This document shows, in pieces, positions 49,198 to 59,560 of a stretch of 64,000 bases of DNA. A program made the position numbers and the translations under genes. Every line of letters begins with the position of its first letter. Position 1 is the first letter of the stretch. Below the pieces are notes generated by a model, which was not told the DNA's origin, did no database searches, and saw only the letters and a program-made list of their open reading frames with translations. The DNA lies in assembly GCA_902619925.1 (NCBI GenBank), contig CACNFY010000006.1, positions 1-64,000 of the forward strand, read 5' to 3'. Source of the DNA: an uncultured Pelagibacteraceae bacterium. GTDB lineage: Bacteria > Pseudomonadota > Alphaproteobacteria > Pelagibacterales > Pelagibacteraceae.

Positions 49198-50438
49198 TTT
49201 ATATTCATTAATTTTTTGATAATTTTTTTTATTTTAATATCTGTAATTTTTTCAATTACTTCCATATAAAATCCATCTAACAATATTTTTTTTGCCTCAT
49301 CTTTACTTAAACCTCTAGTCATTAAGTAAAAGATTTTATTTTCGTCTAAATTTCCAGATGAGGAACCATGCGAACACTTCACGTCATCAGCATATATTTC
49401 TAATTCTGGTTTTGCATTAAATTCAGTTCCATCATTTAGAAGGATTCCTTTACTTAATTGATATCCATCTGTTTTTTGGGCCTTAGAATCTACAAATATT
49501 TTTCCTTGATAAACAGCTTTAGATTTTTCCATCAAAGATGATTTAATTAGCTGATAACTCTTTGTATTTTCAGATAAATGATTAATTGTAGACCGTATCT
49601 CGTGTTGTTGATTTCCATTTAGTTGAAGTATACCATTTACAAAAGCTGAACTAAATTCCTCTTTTAAATTGCAAATTATATCATTTTTTACAAAATCAGA
49701 CCCTCCAGATATTAAGCAGTTTTCTGAGATACTATTTTTATAAAGTTCGATATCTTCATGAGAATAGTACAAATTTGAATTATTATTTAAATTTAGTTTA
49801 TAATTTTTTAATATAGCATTTTCACCTAATTTAAAATGGTTGCTCATATTTATAAAATTATTTGTAGAGTAATCTGAATTTAAATTGAATAAACTTAATG
49901 ATGAATTCTTCTCCATTTGAATATCAAATTTTAAATTTATATTGGTACTTTGAATATTATTTGTAAATGAATTAATAAATATAAGTGGTTGGTTAAAACT
50001 ATAATTCTCTTTGACTATTATTTTTATGTAATCATAATATAAAGCATTATTGAGTGATAAAAGCGATTTGTTTAGGTCTGTTGTTAAATTTTTAATCTCT
50101 CTTATAATTTGTATTTTATTATTATTCTCATGATTTAGATTTATCTCCTTAATAAAACCATTTACAGATAAAATATAATTACAATTATCAACTTCAAAAG
50201 GAATATTTTTTAAAGAATTTTTTTGATCACTGTAGATATTTACTTCTTTATTTAAAAATTTTAAATTTGGTATTTTAGCTGAAATAGTTTTATTTAAATC
50301 AATAAATTTCCAGTCTTCTAAATTTTTAGAGGGAAATCCAGAATTTATAAATTTGTCAAACTCTTTCTTTCTTATTTCTATATCTTTCTTACTTAATTTT
50401 AATGTGTCTACAAAATCTATTAATTTAACACTATTCAT
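49194..50438 (-). CDS. sufD: SUF complex subunit SufD
   Basis: DVKCSHGSSSGNLDENKIFYLMTRGLSKDEAKKILLDGF. Confidence 0.93.
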   Translation of the reverse strand: MNSVKLIDFVDTLKLSKKDIEIRKKEFDKFINSGFPSKNLEDWKFIDLNKTISAKIPNLKFLNKEVNIYSDQKNSLKNIPFEVDNCNYILSVNGFIKEINLNHENNNKIQIIREIKNLTTDLNKSLLSLNNALYYDYIKIIVKENYSFNQPLIFINSFTNNIQSTNINLKFDIQMEKNSSLSLFNLNSDYSTNNFINMSNHFKLGENAILKNYKLNLNNNSNLYYSHEDIELYKNSISENCLISGGSDFVKNDIICNLKEEFSSAFVNGILQLNGNQQHEIRSTINHLSENTKSYQLIKSSLMEKSKAVYQGKIFVDSKAQKTDGYQLSKGILLNDGTEFNAKPELEIYADDVKCSHGSSSGNLDENKIFYLMTRGLSKDEAKKILLDGFYMEVIEKITDIKIKKIIKKLMNIK

Positions 50439-51172
50439 TAGATTATTCCTTCATATCCTTTTTTTTCAAGCTCAATTGCTAATTCAAAGTTTCCAGTCTT
50501 TTTTATTTTTCCATTAATTAAAACATGAACAAAGTCAGGTTTTATATAATTTAATAATCTTTGATAATGAGTTATTATTAAAAAAGAATTAAGATTATTT
50601 TTTAGAGAATTAACTCCATTAGAAACAATCTTTAAAGCATCTATATCTAAACCAGAATCAGTCTCATCTAAAATTGAGAGCTTGGGTTGTAAAATAGACA
50701 TTTGTAAAATTTCATTTTTTTTCTTTTCTCCCCCAGAAAAGCCAACATTAAGCTGTCTATTAAGGTTTTTTTCATCAAATTTTAAATCTTTAGCTTTTTT
50801 TTTTATAATATTTAAAAATTCTAAAGCATCATACTCTTTTTCTCCATTTGCTTTTCTAATTGCATTAACAGATGTTTTTAAAAAGTTATTATTATTTACA
50901 CCTGGTATTTCTAATGGGTATTGAAATGCTAAAAAAATACCCTTGTGAGCCCTTTGTTCAATTTCTAAATCAAATAAATTTTCTTTCTCATATAATATCT
51001 CTCCACTTGTTTCGTAACCTTTCTTTCCAGATAAAATATTAGATAACGTGCTTTTTCCAGATCCATTAGGACCCATTAAAGCATGAACCTCACCTGGATT
51101 AATTTTTAAATTTAATCCGTTAAGAATATTTTTGTTATCAATACTGGCTTTTAAGTTATTAATCTCTAACAT
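50438..51172 (-). CDS. sufC: SUF ATPase
   Basis: GPNGSGKSTLSNILSG, FSGGEKKKNEILQM, LDETDSGLDIDALK. Confidence 0.96.
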   Translation of the reverse strand: MLEINNLKASIDNKNILNGLNLKINPGEVHALMGPNGSGKSTLSNILSGKKGYETSGEILYEKENLFDLEIEQRAHKGIFLAFQYPLEIPGVNNNNFLKTSVNAIRKANGEKEYDALEFLNIIKKKAKDLKFDEKNLNRQLNVGFSGGEKKKNEILQMSILQPKLSILDETDSGLDIDALKIVSNGVNSLKNNLNSFLIITHYQRLLNYIKPDFVHVLINGKIKKTGNFELAIELEKKGYEGII

Positions 51173-52608
51173 TACCCAACGCTTCCCTCTAAACTAATAC
51201 CAACAAGTTTTTGTGCCTCTACAGCAAATTCCATAGGCAATTGTTGTAAAACTTCTTTACAAAATCCATTAACAATTAAACTCACTGCCTCCTCTGGATT
51301 TAAACCTCTTTGTTGACAATAAAATAATTGATCTTCGCTTATTTTTGATGTTGTAGCCTCGTGAGCAATATTTGAGTCCGAATTTCTATTTTTTATGTAA
51401 GGAACTGTGTGAGCACCACATTTGTTACCCATCAACAAAGAGTCACACTGTGTAAAGTTTTGAGCATTTTTTGCTTTTGGAAATATATCAACTAAGCCTC
51501 TATAAGTATTGTCTGCAAATCCTGCTGAAATTCCTTTTGAAATTATTTTGCTTTTTGTATTCTTTCCTAAATGTATCATTTTCGTACCAGTATCAGCTTT
51601 TTGATGATTATTAGTTATAGCAATAGAATAAAATTCCCCTATTGAATTATCACCTTGCAGAATACAACTTGGGTACTTCCAAGTTATAGCAGATCCTGTT
51701 TCTACTTGTGTCCATGATATTTTAGAATTTCTTTCTTTACATAGTCCTCTTTTAGTCACAAAATTGTATATACCTCCATTTCCATGTTCATCACCCGGAT
51801 ACCAATTCTGAACTGTTGAATATTTAATTTCAGCACCCTCTAGAGCTATTAGTTCTACATTTGCAGCATGTAGTTGATTTTCATCTCTCATTGGTGCGGT
51901 ACATCCTTCAAGATAACTAACATAACTATTTTTATCAGCTATTATCAACGTTCTTTCAAATTGACCAGTTTGAGATGCATTTATTCTGAAGTACGTGGAT
52001 AGTTCCATAGGACATCTAACCCCCTCTGGTATGTAGACAAAAGATCCATCGGTGAATACAGCTGAATTAAGTGTTGCAAAATAATGGTCATTAACAGGTA
52101 TTACAGAACCAAGGTATTTTTTTACTAGCTCTGGATGCTTCTGTATGGCTTCTGATATAGAACAGAAAATTACACCAACTTCAGTTAATTTATCCTTAAA
52201 AGTTGTTGCAACAGAAACAGAGTCAAAAACTGCGTCAACAGCAATCCCATTTAATCTTTTTTGCTCATCTAATGGAATACCAAGTTTTTTATATGTTTCT
52301 ATCAATTTAGGATCAACTTCATTTAAGCTCTTTGGTTTATTTTGAGCGGTCTTTGGGGCTGAATAATAATACAAATCTTGATAATTAATTTTTGGATATT
52401 TTGGTTTTTGCCAATTTGGTTCTTTTATTTTTTGCAACCTATTAAATGCTTTCATTCTCCAATTTAACATCCATTCAGGCTCGTTTTTTATTTTTGATAT
52501 AAATTCAATCGTTTTTTTTGACAAGCCTTTCGGAGACGTTATATTTTCAATATCAGTGGTAAAACCGTATTTGTAATCTTTAAGTTTATCAATTTCTTTT
52601 TCTCTCAT
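51172..52608 (-). CDS. sufB: SUF scaffold
   Basis: [53 protein letters not shown]. Confidence 0.97.
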   Translation of the reverse strand: MREKEIDKLKDYKYGFTTDIENITSPKGLSKKTIEFISKIKNEPEWMLNWRMKAFNRLQKIKEPNWQKPKYPKINYQDLYYYSAPKTAQNKPKSLNEVDPKLIETYKKLGIPLDEQKRLNGIAVDAVFDSVSVATTFKDKLTEVGVIFCSISEAIQKHPELVKKYLGSVIPVNDHYFATLNSAVFTDGSFVYIPEGVRCPMELSTYFRINASQTGQFERTLIIADKNSYVSYLEGCTAPMRDENQLHAANVELIALEGAEIKYSTVQNWYPGDEHGNGGIYNFVTKRGLCKERNSKISWTQVETGSAITWKYPSCILQGDNSIGEFYSIAITNNHQKADTGTKMIHLGKNTKSKIISKGISAGFADNTYRGLVDIFPKAKNAQNFTQCDSLLMGNKCGAHTVPYIKNRNSDSNIAHEATTSKISEDQLFYCQQRGLNPEEAVSLIVNGFCKEVLQQLPMEFAVEAQKLVGISLEGSVG

Positions 52609-53036
52609 TACAATCTTCTTTCAATATTATTTCGATAAGCTAATTCACTAAGATATTTTTTTTCTAAAAATGAATTTATATGATTATCTAATTCGTCCCA
52701 TAATCTATGAGTGTTGCATTTAATTGATTTACCATTACATCCTTTTTTCAAATGTTTTATACATCTTACAGTTTTAATTTTTTCTTCAACAGCGTATAAA
52801 ATTTCAGAAACTTTTATTTTTGAAGCGTCTTTTGTTAGTCTGTATCCTCCTTTTTTACCTCTTATACTTCTAACAATATCTTTATTTTTTAATTTTAAAA
52901 AAATTTGCTCTAAATAAAGTAAAGAAATATTTTGCCTTATTGATATATCTCTTAAAGATACCGGTCCTTTAAGATCGTATATTGCAAGATCTGTTAGAGC
53001 CATTACAGCATATCTTCCTTTAGTAGATAGTTTCAT
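52608..53036 (-). CDS. iscR: Rrf2 family regulator, IscR-like
   Basis: [18 protein letters not shown]; three Cys in [23 protein letters not shown]. Confidence 0.9.
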   Translation of the reverse strand: MKLSTKGRYAVMALTDLAIYDLKGPVSLRDISIRQNISLLYLEQIFLKLKNKDIVRSIRGKKGGYRLTKDASKIKVSEILYAVEEKIKTVRCIKHLKKGCNGKSIKCNTHRLWDELDNHINSFLEKKYLSELAYRNNIERRL

Positions 53037-53067
53037 ATTATCAATATATTTAGCGGTTTATTTATAT

Positions 53068-53092
53068 ATTCCCGACTGATTTAGTCAACTTT
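53068..53092. promoter_or_regulatory. IscR type-1-like operator over iscR-suf promoter
   Basis: ATTCCCGACTGATTTAGTCAACTTT; 23/25 by hand against ATASYYGACTRWWWYAGTCRRSTAT; minus-strand TTGACT-16-TATAAA overlaps. Confidence 0.8.
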
Positions 53093-53176
53093 ATCAATTT
53101 TTAAACTTGCAATTTGTCACTCTGTTTTGATAGATAAATAGATATTTTTTTGTGAGAGTGATAATCAATTTCATTT

Positions 53177-53833
53177 ATGGAAAGTAAGATATCAGAAGTA
53201 TTTATACCAGGACCCGCAGGTAGACTTGAGGCGAAATATTTTAAAAGTAAAAAAAATACATCACCAATTGCTTTAGTATTACATCCACATCCTCAGTATG
53301 GAGGGACAATGAATAACAAAGTTGTGGTTGATACGTTCAATACATTTATGGAAAATAATTTTTCAGTGTGTAGAGTAAATTTTAGAGGTGTTGGAAAAAG
53401 TGATGGAGAGTTTGATAATGGTCAAGGTGAATTAGCAGATGCTGCAGCAGCATTGGATTGGATTGAAAGAGAAAATTTTGATAATTCACAATGTTGGATC
53501 TCAGGTTTTTCATTCGGATCTTTAATTGCAATGCAATTATTAATGAGAAGACCCGAGATTAACAGATTTATTGCCATTTCCCCTCAACCAAATGTATATG
53601 ATTTTTCTTTTTTATCTCCTTGTCCTACATCAGGTATTATAATTTACGGAAAAAATGATGAGCTAGTGCCTATTGAAAATTTAAATGAATTAAACAAAAG
53701 ATTGAGTGCCCAAAAAGGAATAAATGTAGATTTTCAAAGTGTGAGTAACGCAAATCATTTTTTTTCAAAGGCAGATATAGATCTAATTAAAATTTTAAAT
53801 AAATACATAAAAAAAGAAACAGCACTTTATTAA
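53177..53833 (+). CDS. Alpha/beta hydrolase
   Basis: LHPHPQYGGTMNNKVV, NFRGVGKSDGEFD, SGFSFGSLIA. Confidence 0.92.
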   Translation: MESKISEVFIPGPAGRLEAKYFKSKKNTSPIALVLHPHPQYGGTMNNKVVVDTFNTFMENNFSVCRVNFRGVGKSDGEFDNGQGELADAAAALDWIERENFDNSQCWISGFSFGSLIAMQLLMRRPEINRFIAISPQPNVYDFSFLSPCPTSGIIIYGKNDELVPIENLNELNKRLSAQKGINVDFQSVSNANHFFSKADIDLIKILNKYIKKETALY

Positions 53834-53834
53834 T

Positions 53835-54989
53835 TTATTTAAAAATAATTTTGCCACCAGTTAGAGGTTTTAAACAATCTGTGGTATTCGGGAAAGATAT
53901 TGGTAAACCTAATTTAGATCTAATAGCTAAGTATGCAAATGCTTGGGACTCTACAAAATCTCCATTTACATTATATTCATCAATTAATTTTATTATATTT
54001 TTAGGATTTTCTTTTGAAATAAATTTTTTGAGATTTGAACATATTCTTTTTACCAAATATTTATTTTTTCTACCGCCACCACAAAGAATTAATATTGGAT
54101 TATAATTAGTTAATTTTGTAAATTTTTGAATATATATATAATAATCCACAATTATACTTGCTGTATACTCTACTAAGGTTGCTAAGCCATCTTCTAAGTT
54201 AAGTCCTCTTACAAAAGATAAGTCAAAATCATTAATATCAAAAGATTTAATATATTTTTTATTAGGATATTTTTTTTCGAAATGAAAGAAAGTATCTAAA
54301 TAATAATTTAAATTTACACTTATCTTTCCTTTAGATGCAATTATTCCCTTATCATCAAATTTTAGTTTTGAATTTAATCTAATCCATTTATCTATTAAAC
54401 ACATACCTGGTCCAATATCTGTTGCTAAGAATTTATTTTTATCTTTAAATATGGTGGTATTCATTATGCCACCAATATTTAAAAAAATTGATGGATATAA
54501 ATTTAAATTATTGGATAATAATTTGTGATATACAGGCGTTAAAGGTGCGCCTTGACCACCATTTGCAATATCGTTATCTCTAAAATTGTAAACAACGCTA
54601 GTATCACTTAATTGAGCTAAAAGAGAACCATTACCAAGTTGTTTTGAAATTTTGTCTTTAGGATTATGATAAATTGTTTGTCCATGAAAACCTATAAAAT
54701 CAAATTTTCTTTTTGATTTTTCTATGATTTCCCTAACTATTTTTGCATTGAAAAAAGTTATATCTCTTTCAAACTTATCAAGTTCTAAAGCATATTTCTG
54801 AAGATCTATTTTTTCACTTATTTTATCTTTTAACTCAACTAAATTCTTATATATTTCTGGAGGATATTCGAAGTAATAATCCGAGATGAGATCAAATTTC
54901 TCTTTACCATCAGTAGTTATTAATGATGCATCAACACCATCGCCAGAAGTTCCACTCATTAAGCCTAAAGATGTAAATAACTTAGCCAT
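53835..54989 (-). CDS. anmK: Anhydro-N-acetylmuramic acid kinase
   Basis: GLMSGTSGDGVDASL, GFHGQTIYH, LNIGGIMN, LCGGGRKN. Confidence 0.95.
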   Translation of the reverse strand: MAKLFTSLGLMSGTSGDGVDASLITTDGKEKFDLISDYYFEYPPEIYKNLVELKDKISEKIDLQKYALELDKFERDITFFNAKIVREIIEKSKRKFDFIGFHGQTIYHNPKDKISKQLGNGSLLAQLSDTSVVYNFRDNDIANGGQGAPLTPVYHKLLSNNLNLYPSIFLNIGGIMNTTIFKDKNKFLATDIGPGMCLIDKWIRLNSKLKFDDKGIIASKGKISVNLNYYLDTFFHFEKKYPNKKYIKSFDINDFDLSFVRGLNLEDGLATLVEYTASIIVDYYIYIQKFTKLTNYNPILILCGGGRKNKYLVKRICSNLKKFISKENPKNIIKLIDEYNVNGDFVESQAFAYLAIRSKLGLPISFPNTTDCLKPLTGGKIIFK

Positions 54990-55035
54990 TATTATTTTTT
55001 TTTACTAAAAAATGTATATTGTAGAAGTATAGATC

Positions 55036-56265
55036 ATGGATAAATTTTTAAAAGAATTTAAAGATAGGGGATACTTTTATCAGTGTACAAACGAAAAAGA
55101 GTTGTCGGAATTAATGCAAAATCAAAGGATCAATGCTTACATAGGTTTTGACTCTACTGCTCCAAGCCTACATGTTGGAAGTTTACTTCAAATAATGTGT
55201 TTAAGAATGTTACAAAAACATGGACACAAACCTATAGTATTACTTGGAGGTGGTACCACTAGGATTGGAGATCCGTCTGGAAAAGAAGAAACAAGAAAAA
55301 TTTTATCAGAAGGTCAAATCGAAAATAATATTAAGGGAATTAAAAGAGTCTTTAAAATATTTCTTAAGACTAATAACCCAAAATTAAAACCGGTGTTTGT
55401 TAATAATTACAAATGGTTAGGTAAACTTAATTATATAAATTTTTTAAGAGATATAGGTAAACATTTTACAATTAACAAAATGTTAAGTTTTGATAGTGTA
55501 AAACTTAGACTACAGAGAGAACAGTCATTAAGTTATATGGAATTTAATTATATGATTTTGCAAGCATATGATTTTCTTGAGTTAAACAGATCAAATAAGT
55601 GCTCTTTACAAATTGGAGGTTCTGATCAATGGGGAAATATAGTAAATGGAGTTGAATTAATAAAAAGATACTCTGGTAATCAAGCATTTGGTCTTACAAC
55701 CCCTTTAATTACATTAGCGTCTGGAGCAAAAATGGGTAAAACAGAAAAAGGTGCAATTTGGTTAGACTCAAAATTATTGTCTGCATATGATTACTGGCAA
55801 TTTTGGAGAAATACTGCAGATAGCGAAGTATTAGGTTTTTTAAAAATGTTCACAGAAATTGATTTGAAAATTATTGAAGAAATTAAAAATCAAGATATCA
55901 ATAAACTAAAAATTATCTTAGCTAATGAAGCAACCAGTATGCTACATGGTAAGAACAAAGCTTTAGAAGCAGAAAAAACTGCAAAAGATACTTTCGAAGT
56001 AGGTGTTATTGGAAAAAATATACCTATTGTGAAAATTGATAAAAAAAAATTGTCGATAGGTATAAATATTTTAGATTTTGTAGTCATGTCTAATCTTCTC
56101 CTGTCAAAAAGTGAGGTAAGAAGAGCGATAAAAAATAAAGGAGTCAAAATAAATAATGATACTGTTAATGATGACAAAACTATAATTAACGAAAGTTTTT
56201 TTATAAATAATTTATGCAAATTATCATTTGGTAAAAAAAAACATGTAGTTATAAAAATGTGTTAA
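55036..56265 (+). CDS. tyrS: Tyrosyl-tRNA synthetase
   Basis: YIGFDSTAPSLHVGSLL, GGTTRIGDPSGK, QIGGSDQWGNI, KMGKTEKGAIWL. Confidence 0.97.
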   Translation: MDKFLKEFKDRGYFYQCTNEKELSELMQNQRINAYIGFDSTAPSLHVGSLLQIMCLRMLQKHGHKPIVLLGGGTTRIGDPSGKEETRKILSEGQIENNIKGIKRVFKIFLKTNNPKLKPVFVNNYKWLGKLNYINFLRDIGKHFTINKMLSFDSVKLRLQREQSLSYMEFNYMILQAYDFLELNRSNKCSLQIGGSDQWGNIVNGVELIKRYSGNQAFGLTTPLITLASGAKMGKTEKGAIWLDSKLLSAYDYWQFWRNTADSEVLGFLKMFTEIDLKIIEEIKNQDINKLKIILANEATSMLHGKNKALEAEKTAKDTFEVGVIGKNIPIVKIDKKKLSIGINILDFVVMSNLLLSKSEVRRAIKNKGVKINNDTVNDDKTIINESFFINNLCKLSFGKKKHVVIKMC

Positions 56266-58469
56266 TCTTTTAATTTTTCTAAAGTTCTAGTAATAAATCT
56301 TGGTGTCAATGTTTTTATTGGATTAACAGTAGTTTTTAAATCTTTCGGTGGACCTTTAATTTTAAAACTAACACCAAACACTCCCTCTCCAATTTTTTTT
56401 CCAACCAAAATATCCCCTAATATTGGAATTGAAGAAATTGTTCTATTGATTGTTGTAGCTGGAACTAAAGTACCTCTTAAACTTGTCAATTTTTTTCTCT
56501 CAATATAACCCTCCATTAAAATAGATATGGCTGGTCCAATAGCATAAATTTCCTCAATCTCTGTGAGATTTTGAGATTGTGTAAATTTCATTTCAAAATC
56601 AGTAAATCTAATGCCCTCCCCAGTTAATAAATCAGCTATACCCTGAAGGGATGCCAAAGTTAAAAGCTTTGCAAGTATAGGAACTTCTTGAACTTTAAAG
56701 TTGTCTATAATTAAAGTTGAATAATTTTTGTTTTTAATTCTAACTGAACGAAAATCTAAGTGACCTTCCTCAAAACCTTTTACAAAACTATACCTATTTA
56801 TTAAAGGTTTTGGAAAATTTGTTGTTAGTGTTGTTATTTTGTGACCTTTATTATTTGTATAAATATTTAATCTTAACTCTTTATTGTCTGGAAACTTTGA
56901 CTCTATATTTAATAGATTAATATGACTATTTTTAATTTTTATATTACCTTTGATAAAAGATAAGAAATTCTTGTTATCTATATATAAATTTTTAACATTA
57001 AGTAAGATTTTATTATTTGATATTTCAAAAATTGAATTTTTATCATCCACATCTAATAAACTATTTATTATTTCACTTGCATCAAATATACTACCTTGAA
57101 TTAGATAGTTTTTTGTCTCTCTCGTAATCGTAAGCTTATTATTTATTTGTTTAATATTTTTAAAACTTAAAATTAATTTATCGAAACCAGTAATTTTTAA
57201 TTTATTAGATATAATAAGATTGTCACATTCTATTTGATTTACATTTTCTTTAAAATCAATATTTTTTATATAAACTGACTTGTCCTCTTTAAAAGATATA
57301 TTAACAAGGAGATTTGAAGAAGTTTTTTTTATCTTTTCATACTTGATTAATTTGAGATTAATTGGATGGTCATTTATATCAATGTTAAAAATTAAATTAT
57401 TTTTTTTATCATTTTTAAAATACTCATAATTAATAGTATCTTTATAATTTTTACTTTTTAGATCACCTTTGCCTTTAATTATAATTTCAGAATTTTTAAA
57501 ATTTTTAGTAGAATCGACATTAAAATTCACTTTAAATTTGTGATTTATTAATCTTACGTATTTATCTACATCGAATATATCCTGAATTTTCTTGTTTTGT
57601 ACTTCATAGATTATCTCTTTAACCTCTAAGCTTGAATTTATTTTTATATTTGAAAGTTTGTAATTTTTATTAATATTGAATTCAAATTCATTATTTGATT
57701 TAAAAGCTATTTTTTCGTTCTCGATATAGTTTAATATACCCATAGAAAGTTTTATTAATTTTTTATCTAAATTTGTAAACTCATTTGAAAGATCACCTTT
57801 GATATTGAAATAATCTTTCTTTTTAAATATTTTTATTTTGTTAGAATTAAAATTTAAATTATCATATAAAATATTTGTGTCTTCAATGGTTGTTTCATTT
57901 TTTTTTATTTTAAACAAAAAACTGGACTCAATTTTTTCATTATTTAATAAATTCAATTTTGCTGATTTTATATTACCATTAATCAAAAAGTTTGGTTTTA
58001 TATTTCCATTATCATCAAATTCTAATTTAATATTAAATATAATTTTTCCCTTGTTAATTAATTTATCTATTAGCAAAGTATTAAAATTATTTTGATATAA
58101 TCTAACAAAAGAAACTAAACTCTTTAAACTATTTGTATCGCTTTGAATATTTAAATTATTAATTTTTTTATTTTTATTAAAAAGAAATTTTATCGGTATA
58201 TCTGAACTTATATTTTTAAATAAAAGTCTTTTATTATTAAAAAAAATTTCTGGTTTTTGAGTATTTATTATTATTTTAAAATCAAATGGATACAACTTAA
58301 TCTTAACTTCATTTAATTTATAAGAAATGTTCTTATCATATTTAGTAAGTTGATTTTCTATTATATTGTTAAATCTATCTGTTTTAATACCGAATGTACT
58401 TAAATAAATAGTAAATATAAATAAAAGAAATATTAGAAAAAAAATAATTTTGTTAATAGTTCTAATCAT
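56262..58469 (-). CDS. AsmA-like/DUF3971 envelope protein
   Basis: Single N-terminal TM; C-terminal LTLASLQGIADLLTGEGIRFTDFEMKF. Confidence 0.8.
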   Translation of the reverse strand: MIRTINKIIFFLIFLLFIFTIYLSTFGIKTDRFNNIIENQLTKYDKNISYKLNEVKIKLYPFDFKIIINTQKPEIFFNNKRLLFKNISSDIPIKFLFNKNKKINNLNIQSDTNSLKSLVSFVRLYQNNFNTLLIDKLINKGKIIFNIKLEFDDNGNIKPNFLINGNIKSAKLNLLNNEKIESSFLFKIKKNETTIEDTNILYDNLNFNSNKIKIFKKKDYFNIKGDLSNEFTNLDKKLIKLSMGILNYIENEKIAFKSNNEFEFNINKNYKLSNIKINSSLEVKEIIYEVQNKKIQDIFDVDKYVRLINHKFKVNFNVDSTKNFKNSEIIIKGKGDLKSKNYKDTINYEYFKNDKKNNLIFNIDINDHPINLKLIKYEKIKKTSSNLLVNISFKEDKSVYIKNIDFKENVNQIECDNLIISNKLKITGFDKLILSFKNIKQINNKLTITRETKNYLIQGSIFDASEIINSLLDVDDKNSIFEISNNKILLNVKNLYIDNKNFLSFIKGNIKIKNSHINLLNIESKFPDNKELRLNIYTNNKGHKITTLTTNFPKPLINRYSFVKGFEEGHLDFRSVRIKNKNYSTLIIDNFKVQEVPILAKLLTLASLQGIADLLTGEGIRFTDFEMKFTQSQNLTEIEEIYAIGPAISILMEGYIERKKLTSLRGTLVPATTINRTISSIPILGDILVGKKIGEGVFGVSFKIKGPPKDLKTTVNPIKTLTPRFITRTLEKLKD

Positions 58470-59560
58470 TCAGTTTATATAATGAGCTCTCTAAAAACGA
58501 ATTAATTTCTCCATTTAAAACTTTATCTGGATCTGAATTCTCGTAATTAGTTCTATTGTCTTTTACTAATCTATATGGATGTAAAATATATGATCTTATT
58601 TGATGTCCCCATCCTATATCCGATTTAGATTTTTGCACATTTTCGTTTTCTCTTTCTTTTTTTTGTAGCTCATATTCATATAATCTTGCTCTAAGCATAT
58701 TAATACAGGTTTCTTTATTTTTATGTTGGGATCTTTCGTTTTGACACTGCACTACAATTTTTGTTGGTAGATGAGTAACTCTTACAGCACTATCAGTTGT
58801 ATTAACATGCTGACCACCAGCACCGCTCGACCTATAAGTATCTATCCTTAAATCTTTTTCGAGAATTTCAATTTCTATATTTTCATTAATCACTGGATAA
58901 ACCCAAACACTTGCAAAACTAGTATGTCTTCTAGCACCAGAGTCAAATGGAGAAATCCTTACTAATCTGTGTATGCCAGACTCTGCTTTAAGCATTCCAT
59001 AGGTATATTCACCTTGTATTTTAATAATCGAAGATTTAATTCCAGCTTCATCACCTTTATGTTCACTAATTAGTTGTATTTTATAATTTTTACTTGATGA
59101 CCATTTCAAATACATTCTTCTTAACATCTCGGCCCAATCTTGACTTTCTGTTCCACCAGCGCCTGCATGAATTTCTAAATATGTGTCAAGAATATCAGTC
59201 TCCTTAGATAAAAAACATTTTATTTCATTTTGTTTTGAATTTCTCTTTATTTTTTCAATGTTTTTTTTTATTTCCTCTAATATTTCTTGATTTTTTTCAC
59301 TAACAGCTAATTCATATAACTCTAAAATTTCTTTACAGTCAGATTTAGAATTTAAATAAGATTTAGTTAAATCATCTAGAGTTTTTTTCTCTTTCAATGT
59401 TTTTTCAACATTTGATTTATTAGCCCAAAAAGATGGATCTTCGATTTGTTTATTTATTTGTTCTAATTTATTAAATATGTTTTTTTTGTCAAAGATACTC
59501 CTTGACCTTATCATTAATTTTTTCGATTAATTTAATTTGATGTAAAATTGTATTGTCCAT
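58462..59560 (-). CDS. prfB: Peptide chain release factor 2, with programmed +1 frameshift
   Basis: GGQ loop (SSGAGGQHVNTTDSAVRVTH); 23-aa leader from ATG at 59560 ends AGGAGTATCTTTGAC, then +1 frame DKKNIFNKLEQ. Confidence 0.95.
59488..59502 (-). promoter_or_regulatory. RF2 frameshift signal AGGAGTATCTTTGAC
   Basis: SD-like AGGAG, CTT TGA C slippery stop at 59491-59489. Confidence 0.95.
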
